Positions 48,986 through 59,995 of a stretch of DNA of 64,000 nt are shown here, piece after piece (position 1 is the first letter of the stretch; the number at the start of each line of letters is the position of its first letter). The stretch is from Mesorhabditis belari (Eukaryota > Nematoda > Chromadorea > Rhabditida > Rhabditidae). A program made the position numbers and the translations under genes. The stretch lies in contig CAUEEP010000743.1 in NCBI GenBank assembly GCA_958450365.1, forward strand, positions 2,658,001-2,722,000, in the 5' to 3' direction. Below the pieces are notes generated by a model. That model had not been told where the DNA came from. It did no database searches and saw only the letters and a list, made by a program, of their open reading frames with translations.

Positions 48986-50634
48986 CACTGGTGGTCATAT
49001 GTATTAGTACCCTCTTGCAAAAAATTTTCTCTCAACGATTGCCCCCCTTAAAAGGCTGCCAAATTCAAAGTGCTAAAAAGCATTTTTTGCTAATAAGCTC
49101 TAGTCTCTAAAACCACAAAAAAATTGATTCGAAATGTTTATTATCTTTTTAAAAAAAAGCAAGGACGGAAAAGACACCTCAAAAATGGTGGACAAAAGTA
49201 TTGACACCTTAGCTTTTCCTTTATTTTTTTTCTTGTTTACATTCATGTTTTGATGACTTTTTAAAATATTTAATTTTAGATGCCGTATCTACCGACCCCA
49301 ATCAAAGAAAAGATCATTGAAGGTCGAAGAAATGGAATGAAAACAGCAGATTTGGCTGAACAATTTGGATGCAGCGAGAGCACTGTGAAACGACTTTTTA
49401 AACAATCAAAGACTATCGGTTCTCTACACAGAGCTGCAAAATCTGGTCGACATCCATCAACAATAACTGCCGAGAATCGATCGATCATAGGGGAATTCAA
49501 AAAGAACCCAAGTCTCACCTCGACCGACGGAAGCCGCCTGTATAAATCACAATTCAGCAAATATATCTCAGCAAGGACCGTGAGGAGGCGACTCATCAAA
49601 GCAAAGTTGTACGCTAGACGACCAATAAAGAAGCCACATATGACTCCTCGGATTAGGAAACTTCGTTTAGCCTTTGCTCGGAGGTACCAAAGTTGGACGA
49701 GTGACGATTGGAGTCGAGTAATTTTCTCTGATGAGACAAAAGTTAATCCCTATCAGTCGGATGGACCTCCATTGATCAGGCGACCGATTGGAAAGCGGCT
49801 ATTACTCAAGTACATCAAACCCACGGTTCGATTTGGGGGTGGAAATATTATGGGCTGGGGTATGAATTTCTATAGTTTTCTTCGTATAACTGTCAACTTC
49901 CAGGAGCGATGACAAGAAATGTGGTCGGTCCACTTGAGATGATCAATTCAACCATGAAGTCTCAGCGATACATGGGAACACTTGAGCAACGTTTACTTCC
50001 ATTTGCGAGCAAAACAAAACCTCAAGGATGGTTGTACTACCAGGACAACTCGCCAGTTCACACAAGCAAACTTATGATGGGACCTGTCGGAAGACTCTCG
50101 AATGGAGGACGGGTACGATTTCCGGGCTGGTTTGCGATTAATGGTGTTTCTTTGATTAAAGCACCTCCCTTTTCACCAGATTTGAACGTTATCGAGAATC
50201 TATGGTCGATTGTGAAAGCGAAATTGAAGGAGAAACACTTTTCTGCAAAGTCGAGCTTTGGCTCTATCTACGTCTTGTATGGAATCAAATTGGATCATCA
50301 GTTTTGCACAATTTGGTCGACTCGATGCCCAGACGGATAGAAAAAGTCATTCAAGCCAAAGGAGGGCCAATAGTCTATGAAATTTACTGTTGTTTTTGCA
50401 AGGTATCAATACTTTTGTCCACCATTTTTGAGGTGTCTTTTCCGTCCTTGCTATTTTTTAAAAAGATAATAAACATTTCGAATCAATTTTTTTGTGGTTT
50501 TAGAGACTAGAGCTTATTAGCAAAAAATGCTTTTTAGCACTTTGAATTTGGCAGCCTTTTAAGGGGGGCAATCGTTGAGAGAAAATTTTTTGCAAGAGGG
50601 TACTAATACATATGACCACCAGTGTAGACTACGC
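48986..50634 (+). mobile_element. Tc1/Tc3-like DNA transposon, nearly complete
   Basis: 1,649 bp with unusually long terminal inverted repeats of about 225-234 bp (48986-49210 and 50401-50634). They start CACTGGTGGTCATATG and are nearly identical, apart from small indels. The element contains one transposase gene on the plus strand and is flanked by a TA duplication. Confidence 0.92.
49280..50382 (+). pseudogene. Tc1/Tc3-type transposase, one probable frameshift
   Basis: Cut-and-paste transposase. The N-terminus (MPYLPTPIKEKIIEGRRNG) has a helix-turn-helix (MKTADLAEQFGCSESTVKRL). Next come ARTVRRRLIKAKLYARRP, the first catalytic Asp in VIFSDETKV, an IMGWG segment interrupted by a 46-bp GT-AG intron (about 49859-49904), the second Asp in YYQDNSPVHTSK, and the third acidic residue in FSPDLNVIENLWSIVKAKLK. 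The end is VDSMPRRIEKVIQAKG. About 75 bp of extra sequence after HTSKL may be a second intron or insertion. Near 50245 the reading shifts frame by one base, so this copy is probably inactive although the DDE residues remain. Confidence 0.85.
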
Positions 50635-50699
50635 AACACTCCGCACCGTCATTATGGGGGTGCGGTACTATTACAGTATTTACGGTAGGTACACACCTA

Positions 50700-52256
50700 T
50701 CATTTACAACAACAACATTTGAACACAATCATGATGATGTGAAGAACGAAAACGAAAATCGAAGTATAGAAAAGGGGTTTCGGGCAAAAGAAAAGATCGT
50801 GCGGCGAATCGTAGACAACACCGCTAAGCATTGAGATCGTTTTGTAGAAACCTGGAAACTCGGGGGTTTTTTTTTTCAACTTTAGTCCTTCTAGCTTATA
50901 AGTTTAAGTTGATTAGAAATTGATTTCACAACCTACCAACAACCCCGACCGCCAATGAGACGAGTGCGACTAGAAGATAGACAAGAGCCACTATCAAACC
51001 GATGACTATTTGAACGGCATCTTTTACACCCTGAAAACGATTGTGTTTTGAAATTTAGTCACTAAAAAACAAAAAACCTTGCTCACAGCTATTGAAGTTT
51101 GCATACACGTGACAAAGAAAGCCGTTGCAAGAACGATTTGTAGAACCCCTGAAGAAGTAAGTTTAGTTTTGATCAAGAATGTTACAATTGTTACAAGCTT
51201 TCTTCCTTTCCCTTTAGCTTTCCTTCTTTCTCTTGGCAAAGAAAAGGAATGGCATGAAAAGAAATGAAAAGTTTTCGGGGAGGGATCGAACCCTCCACCC
51301 CGACCATGTTGTTTTCCAGGCAGATGCTCTAACCACCGAGCTATCCGACATTTCTTTGTTAGAGAAGAAAGAGGAAATACAAGGTCCCTCTTTCTGAAAG
51401 TACTCTAGCAATTGCTTTCTTCCTTTCTTTTTCCCTCTTATCTTTCCTTTTTTTCTTTGGCGAGTTAAAGTACCAGATAGCTTAGTGGTTAGAGTTGGCC
51501 GGTAAGCAGAAGGTCAAGAGTTCAATTCCCTCTTCGGAAATCTACTTTCTCTTGCCAATTCCTTCACTTCTTTATTTTGCGCAACTCTGGTTTTGATCTA
51601 TGATTTATAATAATAAGTTACCGTATGCAAAAAGAATATGCATTAGTTGGCGGCCGAGTTCAGCTTCTGGTGGTAGATCATTCCAGTGAATGAGCGACAC
51701 ACCGACCGAGGCGATCCCCGCCGCGCCTGACACTAATGACAACACGGCTTGTCTTGGTTTCACTGAAAAGAATATATTGCTTTAACACAAAATATGAATA
51801 GAATTATAAATAAAACCAAAAAAAAAATGATAAAACTCTGGAAAAACTTACTCATTTGCTCGAGGATTTTCACAAAATCGTTCACCATATCTTCTTGGGT
51901 GCGTTTTTTGCGCTCAAGCCTTTTTCTAGACTTTTTTATTATTAGTTATAGCATACTAGCCATTATTTTCCTTTTTCTGCACTTTTTTTTCGACTCACCT
52001 TTCCTCGTCATCCTCTTCAACAACGACCGCGATCTGTTTGACACCAGTCTCCTCAATTTTTTCCTAAAATTAATTCTTCAAATCGTTATTAAACCAGTTT
52101 TTTCTTTGTTTGAAATCTGTTAATTTAGCTTAAAATAAATTGCAAATATTTAAACTATAGCTAGCTTTGATCTCTACAAAAAAAAGCAACCATTCTCCCG
52201 TTGAGTCTGTTCATTCGGAACACATTCAAAGCCTCAATTCTTTCCATAACCGGCAT
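50700..52256 (-). CDS. Small multi-pass membrane protein of unknown function
   Basis: Phase-matched exons start MPVMERIEALNVFRMN at 52256. The cytosolic-looking N-terminal part has EKIEETGVKQIAVVVEEDDE, then a basic RKRLERKKRTQEDMV and a helix NDFVKILEQM. At least four hydrophobic segments follow: AVLSLVSGAAGIASVGVSL, LMHILFAYG with VLQIVLATAFFVTC, VQIVIGLIVALVYLLVALVS with LAVGVV, and FYTSIFVFVLHIIMIV. The C-terminus FKCCCCK puts four cysteines next to the last membrane helix, which would suit palmitoylation. The stop is at 50700, 13 bp from MITE copy f. Two tRNA-like SINE pieces lie in an intron (51160-51620). Not recognised as a named family; the final exon is predicted from phase only. 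Confidence 0.6.
51275..51353 (-). repeat. tRNA-like SINE head
   Basis: GATAGCTCGGTGGTTAGAGC and GGAGGGTTCGATCCCTCC give convincing D and T arms, but the anticodon and acceptor stems do not pair. It lies in an intron of the membrane-protein gene, with a C/T-rich stretch on both sides. Confidence 0.5.
51473..51541 (+). repeat. tRNA-like SINE head, opposite orientation
   Basis: GATAGCTTAGTGGTTAGAG and AAGAGTTCAATTCCCTCTT resemble the head at 51275-51353 and are placed head-to-head with it across a C/T-rich stretch. Confidence 0.5.
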
Positions 52257-52922
52257 CTATTTATTGAAAAAAACACTTTTTGAGGGTTTTTCGCGATTCG
52301 CCGCGGCGGGACATAGAAACGAAAATCTCTGGGCGGTCCAGTGTCATGATCGATGAACCATGTTGAGAAAACATTCATTTATCAGCATTTAGCAAAGTGT
52401 TGGAAATTTGAATTTTGAACGTAGAAACATAGAGAAGGATTCGATTTAACTCTTTAGTTCTACACTAGGACATCATCAATGGGAAATTTGAGATTGAAGA
52501 CCGCCCAGACTCATTTCCATTTCTCTGTCTCATCGAAAAAAAAAAGGATTTCAAAATAGGAGGAAAAGTCAAGAAGTTATATAAAATAAAATGCAAGGAG
52601 GTTTTTTGAATTGAAAAAAAAATATAATTTATAAATCGATAAACTTTTACTATATCTTGATTTTTGATGACTGATTTATAGAGTTTTATCTTTCAAATGA
52701 GAAAAGATGGGCGGTGGGAAAATGAATGAGGATTTGCAAAGTGATACAAAAAAGCGCATGAGCGTCTAATTTCGACTCAAGTCGATTTCTCAATGAATTC
52801 TCTTTTAAAGCTCTTTTCCTCTTCTCAAATGGCTGAAGAATAGTGAAATAGCAAAGTTTCAAACTGCTTTTTCACTTGTTTTTTTTATTAGATTGGCAAC
52901 TTGGAAGTTTGTATACTTATTT

Positions 52923-53700
52923 ATTGCACTTTTTAGAAATAACTATTGCACTAATTTATCTACAGTTTTTATCAATAAAAAAAGCCCATTTATTCTCTAA
53001 AATAGGCTTTTAATAGATTTAAAAGGGCTTCGGTTTTATAGGTTTCTAGGGGGCAAGAAGTTGAGAAACCAAAAATGATGAACACTTGATGAAGCGATTT
53101 GAGCACTTTCTTCCAAATAAACCTATTTTGATGTTAATGGAGAAAAGATAGAGCACAAAAAGTTAGGTATATAGCCGAATTCTCAGCTCGATTTGTCGAA
53201 TTGCTTTAGTTATATGTCTATTTGAAGAATTTTCAGAAAAATTTGAATTTCTACTGAAATTCGTTTACAAAAGCTACTCAAATTTGCTTAAGCATATCTG
53301 AAATTTAACTAGTTCATTGCACTTTTTAGAGATAACTAGTGCACCAATTCATCATTCAATTCATTCAATTTTCACCAATAAAAAGGCTCATTTGTTCTCT
53401 AAAAAAAGCTTTTAACAGATTTAGAAAAGTTTCGTTTTTTTAGATTTCTAGGGGGCAAGAAGTTGAGGAACCAAAAATGATGAACACTTGATGAAGCGAT
53501 TTGAGCACTTTCTTTCACATAAACCTATTTTGATGTTAATGGAGAAAAGATAGAGCACAAAAAGTTAGGCATATAGCCAAATTCTCAGCTCGATTTGTCG
53601 AATTGCTTTAGTTATATGTCTATTTGAAAGAATTTTCAGAAAAACTTGAATTTCTGCTCGAATTCGTTTCAAAAGTTGCTCAAATTAGCTTAAGCGTGTC
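52923..53700. repeat. Two tandem units of about 389 bp
   Basis: Units 52923-53311 and 53312-53700 share GGCAAGAAGTTGAGRAACC, GATGAACACTTGATGAAGCG and GAGCACTTTCTTYCA in the same order. Part of this unit resembles the mariner-like element at 34526-34610. Confidence 0.85.
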
Positions 53701-53724
53701 TTAAAATAGATAATATATAACTTT

Positions 53725-54015
53725 TATTTAGAGAAGTATAATTCAATTGGGATATTAAATAAGTTTTATGGGAAATACGTAAAAGTGTACCAACTTTCAA
53801 GTTGCCAATCGAATGTCAATTGTCAATACTGTGTTATGTTGCTAATAAACTTTAAAATGACTAAAAAAAAACTTGAATTTCTGCTCAAATTGGCTTAAGC
53901 GTGTTTTAAACATTAGATAATATAAAAATTTTATTTCGAGAAGTCTTTTTCAATTGGTGTATTAAATAAGTTTTCTGGGAAATACGAAAAAGTGTCCAAA
54001 ATTTCAAGTTTGCCA
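53725..54015. repeat. Diverged direct repeat of about 200 bp
   Basis: TTCAATTGGGATATTAAATAAGTTTTATGGGAAATACG-like sequence occurs at about 53752 and again at 53949, each preceded by AACTTGAATTTCTGCTC. It extends the neighbouring duplication. Confidence 0.7.
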
Positions 54016-55082
54016 ATCTTGATATAACTTGAAGAAGTGGAAAGCTTTTTGAATAGCTTTTTGAATAGCTCTTTGAATAACTAGCTCTGCTTAAATGAGC
54101 TTAAAAGCTTGTCTCTAGGCTTGTAATATAAAAAAAAAACTGACCGCTGTGCAATCCTTGCAATTGTTGCAATCTTTGCACTCTTTATGCCGCTTTTTCC
54201 CTTTTTCACCACCGACTTTGTACATTTTTGAATCTAAAATATCGAAAATTATTAAGAAAATCGAATTTCTGAATAGTAAAATAGCTCGAGCTTACACTCA
54301 TGATTGTGGGATTGCAAGGAACGAGTCATCATTTTTGCGGGGAATTCTCGAGGAAGTGGTTGAATACTCGAAAGGTTACTCTTTCAAGTACACTTCAAGA
54401 AATCCGAGATTTCGAGATCGTTTGCGGGGATTTTGTGCGGGATTTTTGAAGTAATCTCACGAAAAAAAAAAGCCACTAATAGTAGAAGAAAAAAGGAGAC
54501 GACTTTCCACGTTCAAGTATTCCAGGAGACAAGGCGGCAATTCCCGAAAACCTTCCCCCAAAAAGTCGCACTCAGATGAATGAGCGAGGGTTTTTAATCC
54601 CTTTTTTTGTTGGGTTCACCTTTTTCGTGTTTTTTCGTTTTCCCATTGCTGAGATGGGTCATAACGAAGAAGAAAGCGGATTACTGAAAACCAGAAGCAC
54701 AAAATATGAGTGTACTGCTAGCAAAGGGCTGGACTTTATAGGCCGATTTCATTCGCTTCGTTCTCTTCTTTAAAGTATCGACTTCTTCTCTTGCAATCGT
54801 CTAGATTACTTCCTCTTTCTCTTTTCTCCTTTCTCTACAAACATAAATATTGCAGGTTATGGTTTTTGTGAGTCTCTCTCTTTTTTTCTTTCCTTTAGCT
54901 TTAACATTGGTCTTTTTTTTCATCTTTGACCTATTTAATGGCTCGTAATTGCAAAGTGTAATGTTTTCTTTTTTGAGTAAAGATTAAGATAGTAAAGATT
55001 AAATACGAAAATTCACCTGTATATTTGTGGTTTTCTCGTTGATTCATGTTTACCAGTGAGTATATAATGATGGCACAAAGGA

Positions 55083-55555
55083 AAGGAAATTGATGCTTAA
55101 AATGATGGTTAAAATGATGGTTAAAAGAATGGTTTTAAAATGATGCTTAAAATGATGCTTAAAATGATGGTTAAAATGATGGTTAAAATGATGCTTAAAA
55201 TTAGAGTGTATTCCTCTAGAGTAATGCGTTTTTTAGAATGCATTTGTTTGAGAAAAGTACCGTAGTCAAACCGTTAGTTTACATTTAATTCGTCCAATTT
55301 TGGTATCATTCAATGAGGAATCACAATTCTCAGTCAATGATACCAAAAACGGGCTAATCGAATGTAAACTAACGGTTTGTCTGTGGTACTTTTCTCAAAT
55401 AGGTGCCCTTTAGAAAACGTATTACTCGAGAGGAACACGCTCTACTGAAAATGATGCTTAAAATGATGGTTAAAATGATGCTTAAAATGATGCTTAAAAT
55501 GATGGTTAAAATGATGCTTAAAATGATGCTTAAAATGAAAACGTTCAACGAAAGC
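55083..55555. repeat. 12-bp minisatellite AAAATGATGSTT, interrupted
   Basis: Units ATGATGCTTAAA and ATGATGGTTAAA alternate at 55090-55200 and 55445-55540. MITE family 3 is inserted between the two blocks. Confidence 0.9.
55202..55444. mobile_element. MITE family 3, long copy
   Basis: Ends TAGAGTGTATTCCTCTAGAG and CTCGAGAGGAACACGCTCTA. Inner arms contain AAACCGTTAGTTTACATTYR and TTGGTATCATT. TA-bounded. Confidence 0.85.
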
Positions 55556-55999
55556 ACTAAGTGAAGAGATTTGAAGGGTAAAAAAATGCTTTTTAAAGTC
55601 TTTTAATGTTATTTTAAAGCTCTTTATAATCAAAAGCAATTAGAGATTCGAAAATTAGTTTTCAGAAGGTTTTTTATGAAAAGAAATTTCGAGTTTTTCT
55701 GCTTGAGTTTTTCTTTAAAAAAGAGGTCACGCAAAGATTTTCTTTTAATGAATATATTATTAGAACTAGAAAGAAGCAATATGAACCTATATAAATGAAG
55801 AAAAGTCTGAGAAAAGCTTTTTAAACACTGTAAAAAAAAGTCAGAGTAGAATCTTCTAAATAAAATTATAGATATTTAAAGATCAATTAAGTCTAAAGCT
55901 TGCTAATTATACAAAAGAAGTTGAATTTCTATTCTAGAATCTTTACAAAGGGTTTTACACTCAATTTGTCGATAATTTTATTTAGAATATTGTACTCGG

Positions 56000-56755
56000 G
56001 CTTTTTAATAGATATCTAAAGATGGAAAAGCTTTTTAATAGAGATCTAAAGATTATAGATATCTATAGATATTTATAGATCTATCTATAGATATCTCTTA
56101 AAAAGCTTTTCTATCTATAGATATCTAATAAAAAGCTTTTCTATCTTTAGTTATCTATTAAAAAGCTTTTTTATCTATAGATATCTATCAAAAAGCTTTT
56201 CTATCTATAGATCTCTATTAAAAAGCTTTTCTATCTTTAGATATCTATTAAAAAGGCTTTTCTAGCTGTAGATATCTATTAAAAAGCTTTTATCTTTAGA
56301 TATCTATCAAAAAGCTTTTCTATCTATAGATCTCTATTAAAAAGCTTTTCTATCTTTAGATATCTATTAAAAAGGCTTTTCTAGCTGTAGATATCTATTA
56401 AAAAGCTTTTTTATCTTTAGATATCTATTAAAAAGCTTTTCTATCTATAGATATCTAATAAAAAGCTTTTCTATCTTTAGTTATCTATTAAAAAGCTTTT
56501 TTATCTATAGATATCTATCAAAAAATCTTTTCTATCTATAGATATCTAATAAAAAGCTTTTCTATCTTTAGATATCTATTAAAAAGCTTTTCTATCTATA
56601 GATCTCTATTAAAAAGCTTTTCTATCTTTAGATATCTATTAAAAAGGCTTTTCTATCTATAGATATCTATCAAAAAATCTTTTCTATCTATAGATATCTA
56701 TTAAAAAGCTTTTTTATCTTTAGATATCTATTAAAAAACTTTTCTATCTTTTTTT
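56000..56755. repeat. About 30-bp minisatellite, roughly 25 units
   Basis: The unit is AAAAAGCTTTTCTATCTATAG followed by ATATCTATT, with variants (CTTTAG for CTATAG, CAAAAAG for TAAAAAG). Each unit contains the palindromes AAAGCTTT and ATAGATATCTAT. Higher-order blocks of two to four units recur. Confidence 0.92.
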
Positions 56756-57663
56756 AGATAAAAAGAAACCAAAGTATAGGTCAAATTGTTGTTTAAAATT
56801 TAAATTGATTTATATTTAAACTAAAGATGAAATAGATAGAAAGAAAAAGTAGCCATATGTGCCCAAGAGGAGTATTTTGTAAATTGGTGAGATGAGAGGG
56901 GTAAAAATCCCCCATCTTCTACCCCGCTTTCTCCCAAGAAAACTCACTAATTGGATACCACGTGAGATACGTTAAAATTTTGATGTTTCTCTAGATACAA
57001 TTGCTTGCGTAAACTGCAGTTAGAGCTAGATTTTGTAAGTGAAATCGGTCACGGTATTTATGTTAACTGGTCAAACTTACCTAGAACTTTATCAGCCTGA
57101 CCGATCAGCCTGACCGATTATTGCTTTAGTCTCAACTTGAAGCTTAATCAAATTGTCAAAGTTTCTCAAAAACAATTTTGAAATTGAACCTTGTTTTCGA
57201 ATGAGAGTTTTAATTAATTTTTGGGGGTTTAAAGAGGAACGCCTTTTCGTCGAGGCATAAAAAAAAAGTCGAAATGTTGCTCGACTACTTGCGAAAATTG
57301 ACCCCGCAAAACAATGTGAACCCTTTAGTTTCCGGCTAAATAAAAAAAAAGCCTTTTTTTATAAAAGAAAAGAAATGGCTTGATGCCTTTGTTCCTTGTC
57401 TTTGCAAAAAAAACTGGACTGATCTAGGCTTTTATGAAATTGAGGCAGAGAATTATTTGGTAGCAACTGGTAAGCAACTGGTAATTTCGTAGTTTCTTGT
57501 CTTTGTTTTCTTGCCTTAATATGGAAATTGTTCAGTGTAGATTTTAGAAGTTATTCAGCTAGTTTTTAGCTGTTTCAATAGCTTTTTAAGAAATTAATTT
57601 CAACCTGATAAACCAAAAAATATCAATTAACAGTTGAAAATAGGGTAAATCAAAAAACTTTGC

Positions 57664-57743
57664 ACCGCTGGGACTCGAACCCTCCCCCCAAACCTCCCTT
57701 TCGACCACCCGCCAACCGTGCTAACCATTACACTACAAGGCAC
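57664..57743 (-). repeat. tRNA-like sequence
   Basis: GTAGTGTAATGGTTAGCAC and GAGGGTTCGAGTCCCAGC give D and T arms and the 3' end looks like an acceptor strand, but the 5' acceptor strand does not pair with it and the anticodon arm is not clear. Pseudogene or SINE head. Confidence 0.5.
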
Positions 57744-59221
57744 CTGATTTCCCTTACTTCAGAGCGTCTTAAGTTAGCTGCGGCTCTCTGGACGAGTCAA
57801 AGCTCACTTGATACCTAGGAAAGAACAAGAATTTTACCTGCTGAAGTTCATCGTGCGATCATTTTTGAAAAGAAATAAAAATGATTAGATCTAGATGGAT
57901 GGAAAGGAAACAATAGACGTATGTCAGTGCATAGAAAGTGGATCCGTGAAGATTCGGACAATTTTTGAGGAAAACTCCTGTGACTCTTCCACCCATCTCA
58001 TCCCCCAGTCAACGTGTTCACCCTTTTCCTTCATTTCTTCTTGAATTCTCTTCTCAATCCACCCCCGAGGGACCACATCAAGCTCACGACAAATCTCCTT
58101 TTTTTATTCTTTTTTTTTTTTCCTTTTTCTTTTTTGTCAACGATGAATGCCAACATCTAAAACGAGCCATCTCCGAACATTCCAAACACAAAAGAAAACA
58201 GAAATAAGTTGAAGAAAAAACCTACGCAAAATTTAAAATGGAAATAAAGTTTGATAAGTTAGATAAGTTAGATAATTCTAACTTTAATTACAGTTGGACG
58301 TTTCAAAGTAGCCAAATTCGAACAGAAATTCATTTAAAAATCTACCTGTATTTGAATGAAAATTATTCGAGCAATTCCAATAAAATTTTTAGGCGTTCAA
58401 GGCAGGCAGTTCAGCAATTTTTCCTTTTTTTTCAGTGGCCTCAATAATGACTCGAATGAAGTGGGGGTACTTTTTAAAAAGGCAAAAAAAAAGCTGAGAG
58501 ACTTTCGATTCACTTGACAAGGACCAATGCTTCAAAAAAAAAACTCTTTTCAAACATCACACAAATAAATTTCTGGGTTATTATCTGGACTCTGGACGAC
58601 CAGAATTCTTTGGGGAATTCGTTCAAAATCTTCCAATACGCCTACGTTATGATATCAACTTTGAAAAAAGTAAGCAGTAAGTAAAAATAAGTAAGTAGAA
58701 AGTAAGTTTTGCTTTGCTAATAGAAAAACGAGTTGTAAATTTGCGCAAAAACAACTCACCAATATAGAAATCCTTGACATGCATGTTTATCTGAAAAGAA
58801 TTTTTTGTTCTAGAGATTTAAGATCATTTGTGTAGGTTACTTGTTTTGCTAGATGAGTAGAACATAGCGTGTCAGTGCATAAACGATGGGTGAAGTTCGG
58901 ATGAATTGAATGAAATGAAGAGAAGAATGAAGAGATCAAACAACACGCACAGACACGCTTTTCCTTCTCATCTCACGGATAATGAGAATCAAAAGAAGAA
59001 TTTGATTTGCCGACTGGAATAACTTAAGTAATAAAGGGAATTTTGATGTGTTGCTTGGCTTTGAATCAAATGCTTGGCTTTATCAATCAAATTATAATTA
59101 TAAACCTGTAAACTTAAAAATTTGACTTAATCACAAAGCTTTTTCATAAATATTGGGTTTTAAATTTTAAAAACTTTATTAACAAAGTCGTTTTTGATAT
59201 TTTGATATACATATTTTAACT

Positions 59222-59638
59222 TACCATAAATACTGTAATAGTACCCCACCCCTTCGTACAGTCGGATAGTCGCAAAAGTTTTTTAGTATTTCATTTTTTG
59301 CAAAGCACTCGTACTTTCAAAAAATGCGTCTTTGGTATCAAAAAATAGCCTTGGATTTCAGCTATTTTTTGATACCTAAGCACGCATTGTAGCATAAACC
59401 AGTGTCGAGAAAAACGCGTCCAAAGCTAGCCTACGCAACACTCCGCACCGTCATTATCTTTGGTACCAAAAAAGCGTCTTTGGTATGAAAAAAATAGCTG
59501 AAATTCAGGGCTATTTTTTGATACCTAAGCGCGCATTGTAGCATAAACCAGTGTCGAGAAAAACTCGTTCAAAACTAGACTACGCAACGCTCCGCACCGT
59601 CATTATGGGGGTGGGGTACTATTACAGTATTTACGGCA
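59222..59638. mobile_element. MITE family 1, copy g (internally duplicated)
   Basis: 417 bp instead of about 265. The central TTTGGTATCAAAAAATAG hairpin and the CTACGCAACACTCCGCACC region occur twice. Confidence 0.88.
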
Positions 59639-59724
59639 AATACTTTTAAACTTTAAAAAAAATCATAAATTTATGAATGAGAGATCAAAAGAAGTTGGGA
59701 TTTGATTTGCCGACTGGAATGACT

Positions 59725-59995
59725 TACCGTCAATACTGTAATAGTGCCCCCACCCCCATAATGACGGTGCGGAGTGTTGCGTAGTCTAGCTTTGAACGAG
59801 TTTTTCTCGACACTGGTTTATGCTCCAATGCGCGCTTAGGTATCAAAAAATAGCCCTGAATTTCAGCTATTTTTTGATACCAAAGACGTATTTTTTGAAA
59901 GTACGGGCGCTTTGAAAAAAATGAAATACTAAAAAAACTTTTGCGACTACGCGACTGTACGAGGGGAGTGGGGTACTATTACAGTATTTACGGTA
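59725..59995. mobile_element. MITE family 1, copy h
   Basis: 271 bp, near-consensus, in the same orientation as copy d. The empty paralogous site at about 59021 shows that it inserted at TA. Confidence 0.92.

Larger units (their letters stand above)
48778..50687. mobile_element. MITE family 1, copy f, split by a Tc1-like transposon
   Basis: The left half (48778-48985) and right half (50635-50687) together make a normal copy. Between them is the Tc1-like element, flanked by TA on both sides at the sequence GCTAGACTACG that is uninterrupted in sister copies. Confidence 0.92.

Noticed and set aside
51275..51353. Functional tRNA gene
   Set aside because: D and T arms are good but the acceptor and anticodon stems do not pair; similar heads elsewhere belong to SINE-like elements. 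The same applies to 57664-57743, 29815-29890, 30131-30202 and 31148-31207.
54149..54454. 101-codon plus-strand frame
   Set aside because: Single frame without homologous motifs or flanking exons in a repeat-rich desert; composition matches background.
56000..56755. CRISPR-like array
   Set aside because: Adjacent 30-bp repeats have no unique spacers and the DNA is clearly eukaryotic; it is a minisatellite.
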